From positions 3,020,501 to 3,084,500 of the forward strand of contig NZ_CP117255.1 of the NCBI RefSeq assembly GCF_003240565.2: 64,000 bases of DNA, in the 5' to 3' direction. Below are positions 43,677 to 54,080 of this stretch, piece by piece. This DNA comes from Rhizobium tumorigenes (GTDB lineage: Bacteria > Pseudomonadota > Alphaproteobacteria > Rhizobiales > Rhizobiaceae). Under the pieces are notes generated by a model. That model ran no database searches and was not told the origin of the DNA. It saw nothing but the letters and a program-made list of their open reading frames with translations. The position numbers and the translations under genes are program-made. How positions within the stretch are numbered: position 1 is the first letter of the stretch; the number at the start of each line of letters is the position of its first letter.

Positions 43677-44399
43677 TCAGGGCTTGAAGTTGAAGACCAT
43701 CAATTCTTCGAAATGGTTCATGTCGTCGAACGCGCAGAATGCCGGCGGCCTCAACTCGAGGATCGGGCAGCGTTCGAGAACGTCGCTGGCGACCTCGTCG
43801 AGCAACTGCTGCCAGCGCGGCAGGGCCTCGTCAGACAGGCGCTCGATGACATAGGCGAAAGTGATATGAAATGCATAGGTATCGTGGTCCGGATGACGAT
43901 AGCCAAGGAGGTCGGCAAAGGCATCGCGCCACGCCCGCATGATGCGTCGATCCTCTGCCGTCGCGCCGTCGACCAACAGCCCGGCCGGACGGGCTCGGGT
44001 GACGCTGACCTTGAAAGGATCGCGCATCGAAAAGGCCTTCAGCCGCTCGCCCATGACCTCAGTTATCTCGTCGATCGGCATGTCGGTCGGCAGGTCCGCC
44101 GGCCAGAATTGCCGGTCACGGCGATGTTCGATGATGCCCTGGAAGAGGGTCATGTGCAGGCTGGACATCGCCGTGAAGGTGAATTGCCCGGCCTCCGGCA
44201 TGGCGAGATATTTGGCGCGCGCGTCGATCAACGTCTGCTGGGTCTCGGATCCCTCGACGACATGGCAGACGATCGTGTTGCCCGGCTCATACTGGAATGT
44301 CCCGGAGAGATCAAAGCGCCGCCCCAGATGCACGGAAGGCTCGGGATGGCGGCTCTTGGAATAGAACAGCAGGTCGGGCGACAGGTTTGCGGCATTCAT
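43677..44399 (-). CDS. DUF1868 protein, 2H phosphoesterase-like
   Basis: This 240-residue protein contains two HxT motifs, SSLHMTLFQG and YAFHITFAYV, placed about 120 residues apart as in 2H phosphoesterases such as RNA ligase/cyclic phosphodiesterase proteins. It matches the DUF1868 family. A role in cyclic-phosphate or ADP-ribose type phosphodiester chemistry is inferred from the fold; the substrate is unknown. It heads a two-gene unit with the GST gene. Confidence 0.8.
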   Translation of the reverse strand: MNAANLSPDLLFYSKSRHPEPSVHLGRRFDLSGTFQYEPGNTIVCHVVEGSETQQTLIDARAKYLAMPEAGQFTFTAMSSLHMTLFQGIIEHRRDRQFWPADLPTDMPIDEITEVMGERLKAFSMRDPFKVSVTRARPAGLLVDGATAEDRRIMRAWRDAFADLLGYRHPDHDTYAFHITFAYVIERLSDEALPRWQQLLDEVASDVLERCPILELRPPAFCAFDDMNHFEELMVFNFKP

Positions 44400-44493
44400 C
44401 GGGGCATCCGTATGTTGATGGAGACAATCCGCCCCTTAAGTCACTCGCAAGAATGGCAGATGACAACAGTGTGTCGAGCCACAAGTTCTGATG

Positions 44494-45204
44494 TCAATCA
44501 TAAAGGCATTTGATGTAATCGCCGGCGCCCTGTGCACGTCGCTGGATCAGCGCGGCCAGTTGCCTGAGCCCACGGCCAGGCTTGCTGGCAACCCGCTCGA
44601 TCGGATTTGGCAGCGACACAGCCAGCAGCGCCGCCTGACGGGCAGTCAATCTTGAGGCCGGCACCTTGAAATGGTGCTGGGCGGCGGCCTCGATGCCATA
44701 GATGCCGGGACCCCATTCGGCGACATTCAGGTAATTCTCCATCATCCGTCGCTTCGACCAGACAATGGAAGCCGTGACGGCCAGCGGCAGCTCCAGGGTC
44801 TTGCGCACGAACGATCGACCGTTCCAGAGAAACAGGTTCTTCACCGTCTGCATCGGAATGGTGCTGCCGCCACGCGTCGATTGGCCGTGCAGCGTATCTG
44901 CCACCAGCATCCCCATTTCGCTCCAGTCGACACCTCCATGGGAGCAGAACTGCCCATCTTCCGAAACCATCACCGATTTCACCAGCACCGGCGAGATATG
45001 CTCGAAAGACACCCAACGGCGATCGTAGCCGCGCAACAGCACGACATCGCGCAGCATCAGGTTCGAGACAGGATGGATGAAAGGCAGGACATAAAAAAAG
45101 ATCAGCACATAGGGCAGCAGCAGAAGACCGAGGAGGCCGATGACGACGCGCTGCCAGATGGGACGGCCGAAAAACCAGGCCAACCTGTCCCGTTCTTCAG
45201 GCAT
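44494..45204 (-). CDS. mtgA: monofunctional peptidoglycan glycosyltransferase
   Basis: This 236-residue GT51 enzyme polymerises lipid II. After a membrane anchor ([21 protein letters not shown]) come the donor-site motif [14 protein letters not shown] (catalytic Glu), [17 protein letters not shown] and [20 protein letters not shown]. No transpeptidase domain follows. I start at the ATG at 45204 because AGGA lies 8 bases upstream; a TTG 12 codons earlier is also in frame but lacks a site. Confidence 0.93.
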   Translation of the reverse strand: MPEERDRLAWFFGRPIWQRVVIGLLGLLLLPYVLIFFYVLPFIHPVSNLMLRDVVLLRGYDRRWVSFEHISPVLVKSVMVSEDGQFCSHGGVDWSEMGMLVADTLHGQSTRGGSTIPMQTVKNLFLWNGRSFVRKTLELPLAVTASIVWSKRRMMENYLNVAEWGPGIYGIEAAAQHHFKVPASRLTARQAALLAVSLPNPIERVASKPGRGLRQLAALIQRRAQGAGDYIKCLYD

Positions 45205-45377
45205 CTCGTCCTGCTCGTCGTTCTGCGTCGATATGTCCAATTCCGAACGCCCGTCCTCGCCTCTACCTCAACGTCATACCGCCTGCTTCCGGCAATGGCC
45301 AGAGTGGGGCTGACAGGCAAAAGATCTCTCCCGACAATTTCGTTGCGAGTATCCGGCACTCATGGCAAACAGCGGCA

Positions 45378-46292
45378 ATGGATAGCACGACCACCCTCTT
45401 TGAGCAGCGTCTCAAGGCCAATGCGCTCGAGGTCGAGACCATGCTGGCCGCCCTGCTCGGCGACACGCCGCTCGCGGGCGAGATAGACCGGCCGTCGACA
45501 CTGCTGGCAGCCATGCGCCACGGCGTCCTCAACGGCGGCAAGCGGCTGCGTCCCTTCCTGGTGCTCGAAACCACGAAACTGCTGGGTGGCGAGCCGCAGC
45601 CGGCATTGCGCATCGGCGCGGCCCTCGAGGCGATCCATTGCTACTCGCTGGTGCACGACGACCTGCCGGCGATGGACGATGACGATCTCAGGCGCGGCAA
45701 GCCGACCGTGCACATCGCCTTCGACGAGGCGACCGCGATCCTCGCCGGCGACAGCCTGCTGACCTATGCCTTCGATATCATCGCCGCACCGCAGACCGAA
45801 CTGCCGCCGGCTGACAAGATCGACCTCATCCTCGCCCTGTCACGGGCTGCCGGCATCGGCGGCATGGCAGGCGGACAGGCGCTGGACCTAGCTGCGGAAA
45901 AGCAGTCGCCTGGCGAAGAGGGGATCAGGACCCTGCAGGCCATGAAAACAGGCGCGCTGATCCGTTTTGCGTGCGAGGCGGGCGCCATCATCGCCGGCGC
46001 TTCCAGCGACGACAGACAGAGGCTGCGGGCGTTCGGCGAGAAGATCGGCCTTGCCTTCCAGCTTGCCGACGACCTTCTCGACCTCACAGCCGACGCCAAG
46101 ACCATGGGCAAGGCCACCGGCAAGGACGCCGGCCGTGGCAAGGGGACGCTGGTAGCGCTGCACGGGATCACCTGGGGCGAGGAACATCTGGCGCGCCAGG
46201 TCCGGGAGGCCGCAGAGCTGCTGGAACCCTATGGACACAAAGCCGCCGTCCTGACGGAGGCCGCCCGTTTCATCGCCAACCGCAAGAGTTGA
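45378..46292 (+). CDS. ispA: farnesyl/geranyl diphosphate synthase (short-chain polyprenyl synthetase)
   Basis: This 304-residue trans-prenyltransferase has the first Asp-rich motif DDLPAMDDDDLRRG, GGKRLRP for diphosphate binding, and the second Asp-rich motif AFQLADDLLDL. It condenses IPP with DMAPP or GPP to FPP, the precursor of undecaprenyl phosphate, quinones and hopanoids. It is divergent from mtgA and lies close to ispG, so isoprenoid and cell-wall functions cluster here. Confidence 0.93.
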   Translation: MDSTTTLFEQRLKANALEVETMLAALLGDTPLAGEIDRPSTLLAAMRHGVLNGGKRLRPFLVLETTKLLGGEPQPALRIGAALEAIHCYSLVHDDLPAMDDDDLRRGKPTVHIAFDEATAILAGDSLLTYAFDIIAAPQTELPPADKIDLILALSRAAGIGGMAGGQALDLAAEKQSPGEEGIRTLQAMKTGALIRFACEAGAIIAGASSDDRQRLRAFGEKIGLAFQLADDLLDLTADAKTMGKATGKDAGRGKGTLVALHGITWGEEHLARQVREAAELLEPYGHKAAVLTEAARFIANRKS

Positions 46293-46413
46293 AGGCAGCC
46301 ATTCCGAGGCAGTCCGCGCTGCTGAGAGCAAGGCCAAGCCTCGACATCGCCGAACCGGAGTATCGCCGCATGCATGAGACGCTCGCTACCTTCCCCAGAT
46401 CCTGCCTGCCTAT

Positions 46414-47007
46414 GTGGCCTATCTGATAGCAGTTGCGAGCCCCGGCCCGGCGATCATGGCCATCATTTCCACCTCGATGACCCAAGGTCGCAAGGCCGGC
46501 ATGACGATCTCGCTTGGTATTTTCGGCGGGTCGATGACCTGGGCCTGCGCGGCAGCACTCGGTCTTGCAACCCTGCTCCAGACCTATGCCACGGCACTGG
46601 AAATCCTGAAGATACTCGGCGGCCTCTATCTGCTTTATCTTGCCTACAAGGCTTTTCGCGCCATGCGCTCGCAGATCGACATGCCCGCCGCAAGCGCGGT
46701 CAGGAAGGACAGCGCCCGATCGCTCCTGCTTCGTGGCTACGGCATCCACGTCACCAATCCCAAGGCGATTTTCGCCTGGCTGGCGATCATCACCCTCGGC
46801 ATGCCGCAGGGCGCGCCTGCATCCGTTGCAGCACTGATCATCGGCGGCTGCATGATCATGGGTTTCACGACCTTCATGGGCTACGCGGTGATCTTCTCGA
46901 CCCCACGCGCCCTGAGTGTCTACAAACGTCTTCGGCGGTGGATTGAAGGCGCAATGGCGACCTTCTATTGCTTCGCCGGGCTGAAGCTGTTGGCCAGCCG
47001 CATCTGA
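46414..47007 (+). CDS. LysE-family amino-acid exporter, N-terminus possibly frameshifted
   Basis: The protein has the LysE/RhtB signature SPGPAIMAIISTS near its start, followed by helices ISLGIFGGSMTWACAAALGL, LKILGGLYLLYLAYKAF and a GIHVTNPKAIFAWLAII block. Read from the only usable codon, GTG at 46414, it lacks about the first 15 residues of the family. An ATG at 46370 starts MHETLATF in another frame and would join to QILPAYVAYLIAV if one C were added to the CCCC run at 46393-46396. Either a one-base deletion damaged the gene or a sequence error exists; the rest is intact (197 residues). Confidence 0.65.
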   Translation: MAYLIAVASPGPAIMAIISTSMTQGRKAGMTISLGIFGGSMTWACAAALGLATLLQTYATALEILKILGGLYLLYLAYKAFRAMRSQIDMPAASAVRKDSARSLLLRGYGIHVTNPKAIFAWLAIITLGMPQGAPASVAALIIGGCMIMGFTTFMGYAVIFSTPRALSVYKRLRRWIEGAMATFYCFAGLKLLASRI

Positions 47008-47024
47008 GGCCGGCCGGTTTCGGC

Positions 47025-48278
47025 CTATTCGGCGGCCAGCGTCTTCTGGCCAAAACGCTTTTCGATGTATTCCGCAACCAGCGCCTCGAAATCGGATGCG
47101 ATGTTCGGGCCACGCAGCGTCATCGCCTTCTGTCCATCGATGAAGACGGGAGCCGCGGGGCTTTCGCCGGTGCCGGGAAGCGAGATACCGATATCGGCGT
47201 GCTTGCTTTCGCCGGGACCGTTGACGATGCAGCCCATGACCGCGACGTTAAGCGCTTCGACGCCCGGATATTTCTCGCGCCAGACCGGCATGTTCTTGCG
47301 CAGGTCGTTCTGAATGTTCTGCGCCAGTTCCTGGAAAACCGTCGACGTCGTGCGACCGCAGCCCGGACAGGCGGCAACAACGGGCACGAACTGGCGGAAA
47401 CCCATGACCTGCAGCAGTTCCTGCGCCACCTGGACTTCGCGCGTCCGGTCGCCATTCGGCTCCGGCGTCAGTGACACGCGGATGGTGTCGCCGATGCCGT
47501 GCTGCAGGACGTAGCCCATGGCAGCCGACGAGGCGACGATGCCCTTGCTGCCCATGCCGGCTTCGGTGAGCCCGAGATGCAGCGCGTGGTCGGAGCGCTC
47601 GGAGAGCATGGAATAGACAGCAATCAAATCCTGAACCTGGCTAACCTTGGCCGAAAGAATAATCCGGTTGCGCGGCAGGCCGATCTCCTCGGCAAGCTGC
47701 GCCGAAATTAGCGCCGACTGGACGATAGCCTCGCGTGTGACCTGCCGTGCCGATAGCGGGAAGCCCTCGGCCTGGTTCTTGTCCATCAGCGCGGTGAGAA
47801 GATCCTGATCCAGCGATCCCCAGTTGACGCCGATACGGACAGGCTTGGAATAGCGGATCGCCATCTCGACGATCTCGGCGAACTGCTTGTCCTTCTTGTC
47901 CTTGAAGCCGACATTGCCCGGATTGATCCGGTACTTGGCCAGCGCCTCGGCGCAATCCGGATGATCGGCCAGCAATTTGTGGCCGATATAGTGAAAATCG
48001 CCGATCAGCGGCACGTCGAGACCGAGGCGCACCAGACGGTCGCGAATGCGCGGCACTGCGGCCGCACTTTCGTCGCGGTCGACGGTGATCCGCACCATCT
48101 CCGAACCCGCCTTGAAGAGCGCCGCCACCTGCGCCACCGTGCCGTCGATATCAGCGGTATCGGTGTTGGTCATCGACTGAACGACGACGGGCGCGCCGCC
48201 GCCGACAATGACGCCGCCGACATCGACGGCAACGCTGGCGCGGCGGGGTTTTGGATCGAATTCGCTCGGTGAAGACAT
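47025..48278 (-). CDS. ispG: 4-hydroxy-3-methylbut-2-enyl diphosphate synthase
   Basis: This 417-residue iron-sulfur enzyme acts in the MEP isoprenoid pathway. The N-terminal barrel includes [20 protein letters not shown], and the cluster cysteines are in ACPGCGRTT and [17 protein letters not shown]. The ATG at 48278 ([13 protein letters not shown]) is chosen; longer frames lack family similarity. It is convergent with the LysE gene and supplies precursors used by IspA. Confidence 0.95.
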   Translation of the reverse strand: MSSPSEFDPKPRRASVAVDVGGVIVGGGAPVVVQSMTNTDTADIDGTVAQVAALFKAGSEMVRITVDRDESAAAVPRIRDRLVRLGLDVPLIGDFHYIGHKLLADHPDCAEALAKYRINPGNVGFKDKKDKQFAEIVEMAIRYSKPVRIGVNWGSLDQDLLTALMDKNQAEGFPLSARQVTREAIVQSALISAQLAEEIGLPRNRIILSAKVSQVQDLIAVYSMLSERSDHALHLGLTEAGMGSKGIVASSAAMGYVLQHGIGDTIRVSLTPEPNGDRTREVQVAQELLQVMGFRQFVPVVAACPGCGRTTSTVFQELAQNIQNDLRKNMPVWREKYPGVEALNVAVMGCIVNGPGESKHADIGISLPGTGESPAAPVFIDGQKAMTLRGPNIASDFEALVAEYIEKRFGQKTLAAE

Positions 48279-48376
48279 TCTAAGCTCGTGTTGGCGCAAG
48301 GGTGCTAGGGCTTTCAGGTGGCGTACCGCGTCCGCCTTGTCAACCATATCAGGTATCACATTTCCCGGCTTGCGCC

Positions 48377-49567
48377 TCAATGGCCGGACTGCTCTCCGTT
48401 GTCGGCATAGCGGGCAAGGCTGGAAAACGCGAGCACGATGAGCAGCAGCAGCGGCAACATCATGAAGACCGCTGAAAAGCCGATATGCTCGGCGGCAAAG
48501 CCGATTGCCGAGGGCGCTACCAGCATCCCGGAATAGCCGAGCGTCGTGACCACCGAAATGCCGATGCCAGGCTGCAATCCCGGAATGTTTCCGCCAGCCG
48601 AAAAGGCGATCGGCACCATGTTGGAAATGCCGACGCCGCAAAGCGCGAAGCCGAGGATCGCCAGTCCGGCATTCGGCGACAGGGCGGCCATCAGCATCCC
48701 AACGATGGCAATCACCGTGCTCACCCGCAGCGTGTTAACGGCGCCGAACCTGTCGCGCACCGCGTCGCCGGCAAAGCGCATGATGGACATCGTCAGCGAG
48801 AATGCGGCGAAGGCAAAGCCGGACAGCGTGGGCGTGGCAGCGAATTCCTGGCGAAGATAAAGCGCGCCCCAATCGAGAACGGCGCCCTCGGGAACCATGC
48901 AGAAAAGAGCGATCACCCCCAGCAGCCATGGCAGCGGCGTCATCGGCAACTTTGCCTTTTGCTTGACTTCGCCTGGATGCGGCTGATCGCTGAAGATGAT
49001 CGGCCACGCTGCCACCAGGAAGAGGATGGCGAGACCAGTCGCCACCTCCGCATGCGCAAGCACACCCCAATGGCCGATGAGATAGCCACCGATGCCTGAA
49101 CCGATGAGGCCGCCAAGGCTCCAGAAGGCATGGCAGGACGACATGATGGCACGGCGCATGGATTTTTCCACCACGACAGCATTCGCATTCATCGCCACGT
49201 CCATGGCGCCAACGAACCCGCCGAACAGAAAGAGAGCGATGGCGCCCGTCCAGACATCGGGAACCAGCGACAGGATGATCAGCATCGGCAGAAGCAGGAC
49301 CGCCGTGACCTTGGCGACGAACTTCGAACCGCGTCCGGCGATCTGGGCACCCGCCACCGGCATCATCACCAGAGACCCGATGCCGAAGAACAGGATCATT
49401 AGTCCGAGTTCGAACTTGCTCAGTTGCAGGCGTTCGGCAAATTCCGGAATTTTCGGCGCCCAGCACCCGACGACAAAGCCGTTCAACAGGAACAACAGCG
49501 ATACAGCCACGCGCGTCCGCGTCAGCCAAGACGTTTTCACGCCGCTTAAAATTTCAGTCGTCTCCAC
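48377..49567 (-). CDS. MFS transporter (YbjJ-like)
   Basis: This 396-residue inner-membrane protein has about 12 hydrophobic helices ([42 protein letters not shown], and later [19 protein letters not shown]). It resembles the YbjJ group of unknown substrate. The GTG at 49567 is chosen as start because GGGGAGAG lies 5 bases upstream; an in-frame GTG 18 codons earlier has no such site. Confidence 0.85.
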   Translation of the reverse strand: METTEILSGVKTSWLTRTRVAVSLLFLLNGFVVGCWAPKIPEFAERLQLSKFELGLMILFFGIGSLVMMPVAGAQIAGRGSKFVAKVTAVLLLPMLIILSLVPDVWTGAIALFLFGGFVGAMDVAMNANAVVVEKSMRRAIMSSCHAFWSLGGLIGSGIGGYLIGHWGVLAHAEVATGLAILFLVAAWPIIFSDQPHPGEVKQKAKLPMTPLPWLLGVIALFCMVPEGAVLDWGALYLRQEFAATPTLSGFAFAAFSLTMSIMRFAGDAVRDRFGAVNTLRVSTVIAIVGMLMAALSPNAGLAILGFALCGVGISNMVPIAFSAGGNIPGLQPGIGISVVTTLGYSGMLVAPSAIGFAAEHIGFSAVFMMLPLLLLIVLAFSSLARYADNGEQSGH

Positions 49568-49711
49568 CGATTCTCTCCCCAGCAAATCAGGCCCCACCCT
49601 ATTTAAATCGATTGAATTCACAAGCGCTGATCGCCTGCGGCAAATTCACGTTTGATCTCCCGGCGTAACCGGAAGCAACTTGCTCGTTTGATCCAGATTT
49701 AGCTGCCAATG

Positions 49712-49740
49712 AAAAAAGGCGACCCCTGCGGGCCGCCTTT
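49712..49740 (-). terminator. rho-independent terminator of pyc
   Basis: On the minus strand AAAGGCGGCCC and GGGTCGCCTTT pair with one mismatch around a 4-base loop and run into TTTTTT (49717-49712). It follows the pyc stop at 49768. Confidence 0.88.
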
Positions 49741-49767
49741 GTATCGATTGCAATGCATCTATCCTGC

Positions 49768-52700
49768 TCAGGCCTTGTAGACAACCAGCAGGTCCTTGGC
49801 GTCGATCTGGTCGCCGGCATTGACCAGCACTTCGGCAATGGTGCCATCGGCTTCGGCGTGCAGCGCCGTCTCCATCTTCATCGCCTCGATCGAAACGAGG
49901 ACGTCACCAGCCTTGATCGCCTGTCCCGCCGTCACGAAGACGCGCGAGATCACGCCCGGCATCGGCGCGCCGACCTGAGCGGCATTGCCTGTTTCGGCCT
50001 TGCGGCGCACCGCTCCGCCGGCGGCGCCATGCACGCGGTCAGGCACCTTGATATGACGTGGCTGACCGTTGAGCTCGAAGAATACCGTGACCATGCCCTT
50101 CTCGTCGGTACCGGTCATCGCCTGGTTGAGAATAACAAGCGTCTTGCCCTTCTCGATCTCGGCAAACAGCTCTTCGCCTTCGGGAAGGCCATAGAAATAG
50201 GCCGGCGTCGGAAGGGCCGAAACCGGACCGTAGGTGTCATGCGCCAGCGCGAAATCGGTGAAGACCTTCGGGTACATCAGGTACGAGGCAAACTCGAAAT
50301 CGTTGACCTTGCGCTCGATCTTGGTCTCGATCGCCGCCCGCTCGGCATCCAGATCTGCCGCTTCAAGCAGGGAACCGGGGCGAACTGTGTAGGGCTTTTC
50401 GCCCTTCAGAGCCTTTTTCTGCAACGCCTCTGGCCAGCCGCCGGGCGGCTGCCCGAGATCGCCCTTCAGCATCGAGACGACCGATTCCGGAAACGAAACG
50501 TCCTTGGCCGGGTTGATCACGTCGGCAACGGTCAGGTCCTGGCTGACCATCAGCAGCGCCATGTCGCCAACCACCTTGGAGGACGGTGTCACCTTGACGA
50601 TATCGCCGAACATCTGGTTGACGTCAGCATAGGTCTGGGCGACCTGATGCCAGCGGCTTTCCAGACCTAGCGAGCGCGCCTGTTCCTTGAGATTGGTGAA
50701 CTGGCCGCCCGGCATCTCGTGCAGGTAGACCTCCGAGGCCGGCCCCTTCAGGTCGCTCTCGAATGCCGAGTACTGATGGCGCACCGCCTCCCAATAGAAA
50801 GAGATACGGCGGATCCATTCGGGATCTAGACCCGGATCGCGCTCGGAAGCGCGCAGCGCTTCGACGATGGAGCCAAGGCACGGCTGCGAGGTATTGCCCG
50901 ACAGCGCATCCATGGCCGCATCGACGGCATCGACCCCCGCATCGACGGCCGCCAGCACCGTTGCAGCGGCGATACCCGACGTGTCGTGCGTATGGAAATG
51001 GATCGGCAGGCTGGTGGCCTCGCGCAGCGCCTTGAACAGCACCGTCGCGGCCGCAGGCTTCAGGAGGCCCGCCATGTCCTTCAACGCGATGATGTGAGCG
51101 CCGGCCTTTTCCAGTTCGACCGCCAGGTCCGCGTAGTACTTCAGATCGTATTTTGGCCGTGCGGAATTGAGGATATCGCCGGTGTAGCAGATCGCCGCTT
51201 CGCAGAGCTTGTTCTCTTCGATGACCGCATCCATGGACACGCGCATGTTCTCCACCCAGTTCAGGCAGTCGAAGACGCGGAACAGGTCGATGCCGCCCTT
51301 GGCCGCCTGGCGGACAAAGTATTTGACGACATTGTCCGGATAGTTCTTGTAGCCAACCCCGTTGGCGCCGCGCAGAAGCATCTGCAGCAAGAGGTTCGGC
51401 GCGCCCTCGCGGATCGAGGCCAGCCGCTCCCACGGATCCTCGGTCAGGAAGCGCATCGACACGTCGAAGGTGGCGCCGCCCCAGCATTCGAGCGACAGCA
51501 GTTCCGGCAACGCCCGGGCGTAGGTGCCGGCCACCTGGGCGATGTCGAAGGTCCGCATGCGAGTGGCAAGCAGCGACTGGTGCCCGTCGCGCATCGTGGT
51601 GTCGGTCACCAGCACACGCTTTTCGTTGCGCATCCATTCGCCGAACTTCTTCGGACCGAGCTGGTCCAGCCTCTGCTTGGTGCCGTCAGGGATCTTGGCG
51701 TCGATATAGGGGAGGACAGGCTTGGCGATATTGTCGGACGGCGCGGGACGGCCACGCGCTTCCGGATGTCCGTTGACCGTGACATCGGCCAGATAAGTAA
51801 GCAGCTTGGTAGCGCGATCCTGCCGCTTTACTTGCTGGAACAACTCCGGCGTCGTGTCGATGAAACGCGTCGTGTAGGTATTGTCGCGGAATTTCGGGTG
51901 GGTGATGATGGCTTCGAGGAAGGTCAGGTTGGTCGCAACGCCGCGAATACGGAATTCGCGAAGAGCGCGATCCATCCGGGCAATGGCCTCATCCGGCGAG
52001 GGCGCCCAGGCGGTGACCTTTTCCAGCAGCGGATCGTAGAATCGTGTAACGACGCCGCCGGCATAGGCCGTGCCGCCGTCGAGACGAATGCCGAAGCCGG
52101 ATGCCTGCCGGTAGGCGGTTATGCGACCGTAATCCGGGATGAAGTTGTGCTCGGGATCTTCCGTCGTGATCCGGCACTGCAGGGCATGGCCGTTCAGCCG
52201 GATGTCCTTTTGCGCCGGAACGCCAGAGCCCGGCGTGCCGATGGCAAAGCCGTCGAGGATGTGGATCTGCGCCTTGACGATATCGATGCCGGTAACGACT
52301 TCGGTAACGGTGTGCTCGACCTGAATGCGCGGATTGACTTCGATGAAGTAGAATTTGCCCGTGTCCATATCCATCAGATATTCGACCGTACCGGCGCCGA
52401 CATAGCCGGTGGCGTTGGCAATCTTCAGCGAATAGGTAGCCAGCTCCTGGCGCTGCTCCTCGGTAAGGTAAGGGGCCGGAGCGCGTTCGACGACTTTCTG
52501 GTTGCGCCGCTGCACCGAGCAGTCGCGCTCGAACAGATGCACCGCATTTCCATGGGTGTCGCCAAGGATCTGGCTTTCGACATGGCGTGCGCGCTCGACC
52601 AGCTTTTCGAGATAGACCTCGTCCTTGCCGAATGCGGCCATCGCCTCGCGCTTAGCCTCGGTAACTTCCTTGGTCAGATCCTTCGGGTCGCGAATGGTGC

Positions 52701-53229
52701 GCATGCCACGCCCGCCGCCGCCCCATGAAGCCTTGAGCATGATCGGATAACCGATGCTGTCCGCCATCCGTGCAACTTCGGCCATGTCTTCGGGCAGCGG
52801 CGCGGTCGCCGGCACGACGGGCACGCCGATCTCGATGGCGAGGTTACGGGCAGCGACCTTGTTGCCGAGGCGCCGCATGGTGTCGCCTGTCGGACCGATG
52901 AAGATGATACCGGCTTCTTTACAGGCGTCGACGAATTCCGGGCTTTCCGACAGTAGGCCGTAGCCTGGATGGATCGCATCAGCACCCGACATCTTGGCGA
53001 CGCGGATGATTTCCTCGATCGACAGGTAGCTTTCGATGGGGCCAAGATCACGTGCGAGGTGCGGGCCGCGGCCGACCTGGTAGCTCTCGTCGGCCTTGAA
53101 GCGATGCAGCGCGAGCTTGTCCTCCTCCGCCCAGATGGCCACCGTCTTAATGCCCAGTTCGTTGGCGGCGCGGAATACGCGGATCGCGATCTCGGAACGG
53201 TTGGCAACCAGGATTTTGGAAATGGGCAA
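49768..53229 (-). CDS. pyc: pyruvate carboxylase
   Basis: This 1153-residue biotin enzyme makes oxaloacetate from pyruvate and bicarbonate. The biotin carboxylase part (KILVANRSEIAIRVFRAANE, KASWGGGGRGM, FIEVNPRIQVEHTVTE) is followed by the carboxyltransferase (TDTTMRDGHQSLLATRMR, FHTHDTSGIAAATVLAA) and the biotin carrier with EAMKMET near the C-terminus. The length matches the Rhizobium etli enzyme. The start is TTG at 53229: GAGGAG lies 6 bases upstream and the N-terminus (PISKILVANRSE) is that of the family. It precedes expR and ndvA in the rhizobial order. Confidence 0.96.
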   Translation of the reverse strand: MPISKILVANRSEIAIRVFRAANELGIKTVAIWAEEDKLALHRFKADESYQVGRGPHLARDLGPIESYLSIEEIIRVAKMSGADAIHPGYGLLSESPEFVDACKEAGIIFIGPTGDTMRRLGNKVAARNLAIEIGVPVVPATAPLPEDMAEVARMADSIGYPIMLKASWGGGGRGMRTIRDPKDLTKEVTEAKREAMAAFGKDEVYLEKLVERARHVESQILGDTHGNAVHLFERDCSVQRRNQKVVERAPAPYLTEEQRQELATYSLKIANATGYVGAGTVEYLMDMDTGKFYFIEVNPRIQVEHTVTEVVTGIDIVKAQIHILDGFAIGTPGSGVPAQKDIRLNGHALQCRITTEDPEHNFIPDYGRITAYRQASGFGIRLDGGTAYAGGVVTRFYDPLLEKVTAWAPSPDEAIARMDRALREFRIRGVATNLTFLEAIITHPKFRDNTYTTRFIDTTPELFQQVKRQDRATKLLTYLADVTVNGHPEARGRPAPSDNIAKPVLPYIDAKIPDGTKQRLDQLGPKKFGEWMRNEKRVLVTDTTMRDGHQSLLATRMRTFDIAQVAGTYARALPELLSLECWGGATFDVSMRFLTEDPWERLASIREGAPNLLLQMLLRGANGVGYKNYPDNVVKYFVRQAAKGGIDLFRVFDCLNWVENMRVSMDAVIEENKLCEAAICYTGDILNSARPKYDLKYYADLAVELEKAGAHIIALKDMAGLLKPAAATVLFKALREATSLPIHFHTHDTSGIAAATVLAAVDAGVDAVDAAMDALSGNTSQPCLGSIVEALRASERDPGLDPEWIRRISFYWEAVRHQYSAFESDLKGPASEVYLHEMPGGQFTNLKEQARSLGLESRWHQVAQTYADVNQMFGDIVKVTPSSKVVGDMALLMVSQDLTVADVINPAKDVSFPESVVSMLKGDLGQPPGGWPEALQKKALKGEKPYTVRPGSLLEAADLDAERAAIETKIERKVNDFEFASYLMYPKVFTDFALAHDTYGPVSALPTPAYFYGLPEGEELFAEIEKGKTLVILNQAMTGTDEKGMVTVFFELNGQPRHIKVPDRVHGAAGGAVRRKAETGNAAQVGAPMPGVISRVFVTAGQAIKAGDVLVSIEAMKMETALHAEADGTIAEVLVNAGDQIDAKDLLVVYKA

Positions 53230-53339
53230 GGCGATCTCCTCAGGGTCGAAACGAGTATGTTGCACCCGCGAAGAAAATTCTTAGCGCCTTGTCACAAGAA
53301 GTTCAATTTCCCCGCGAGCCTGCAAATCAAATTTCTTGA

Positions 53340-54080
53340 TTAGACGATTAAGCCATAGCGGAAAGCTAAAGCGACTATGTTCTGGCGGTTTTTGGCCTTC
53401 ATCTTGTCCTGGATGCCGTTCATGTACCAATCGACAGTATGATTGGAAATCTTGAGCAGCTTGCTGATCTCCATCGAGGTCAGACCTTCTGCGAGATAGT
53501 TGAGAATTTCCATTTCCCGCCGGGTCATCTGTATATCGACCTCCAGGCCTCGCTCGAGCGCTTCGGCCTCGTTCCTCAACTCGAGAATTTTCCAGAAAGC
53601 CTTCGAAGCGACGGCATTGAAAAGGCTGACCTCGATCGGCGAAAGATCAATGACGTCGCCGCCCAGCGTCATGGTGCCAAGCAGGCCGTTGCGCCCATGG
53701 ATGGGAAAGATGTAGCCGTCCAGCATCCCGTGGTTCCGGGCGTCCATCATCATCTGCTCCATCCGCCGGCGATGCGGATCTGCACGAAACACGGCAATGG
53801 TATCGCGCCAGCGAAAGGGGCGCTGGGCGCGCGCCAGATAGCGGACGGTTGGGTCGATCAAGACGTATTTCTTAGCGATGTAGAGCGGCGCCCATTTATC
53901 TGGCCACTTGCCGGCAAGTACGAGGCTCATAGGGTCGGCGCTTGGTTTTGGCTGTTTAAGCAAGCCGTAATAATCGAATTTGTAAGAATGAACCACGCGT
54001 TCCAGTTCGGCAACGACGGCTTCGACAGTGCGGCACTCCTCGAAAATAACCAATAATTGAAGTAGGCAATTAATATTCAC
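53340..54080 (-). CDS. expR: LuxR-family quorum-sensing regulator, ExpR type
   Basis: This 246-residue protein has an N-terminal autoinducer-binding domain (YYGLLKQ, WAPLYIAKKYVLIDPTVRYL, FRWRDT) and a C-terminal LuxR helix-turn-helix (LTSMEISKLLKISNHTVDWYM). The place between pyc and ndvA is that of expR in Sinorhizobium, where ExpR binds long-chain acyl-homoserine lactones and controls exopolysaccharide and motility. No luxI-type synthase is adjacent. The start at 54080 gives a normal N-terminus; no strong ribosome-binding site is evident. Confidence 0.85.
   Translation of the reverse strand: MNINCLLQLLVIFEECRTVEAVVAELERVVHSYKFDYYGLLKQPKPSADPMSLVLAGKWPDKWAPLYIAKKYVLIDPTVRYLARAQRPFRWRDTIAVFRADPHRRRMEQMMMDARNHGMLDGYIFPIHGRNGLLGTMTLGGDVIDLSPIEVSLFNAVASKAFWKILELRNEAEALERGLEVDIQMTRREMEILNYLAEGLTSMEISKLLKISNHTVDWYMNGIQDKMKAKNRQNIVALAFRYGLIV

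Noticed and set aside
50986..52728. 580-codon plus-strand open frame opposite pyc
   Set aside because: Pure antisense of pyruvate carboxylase; translated composition is not protein-like.
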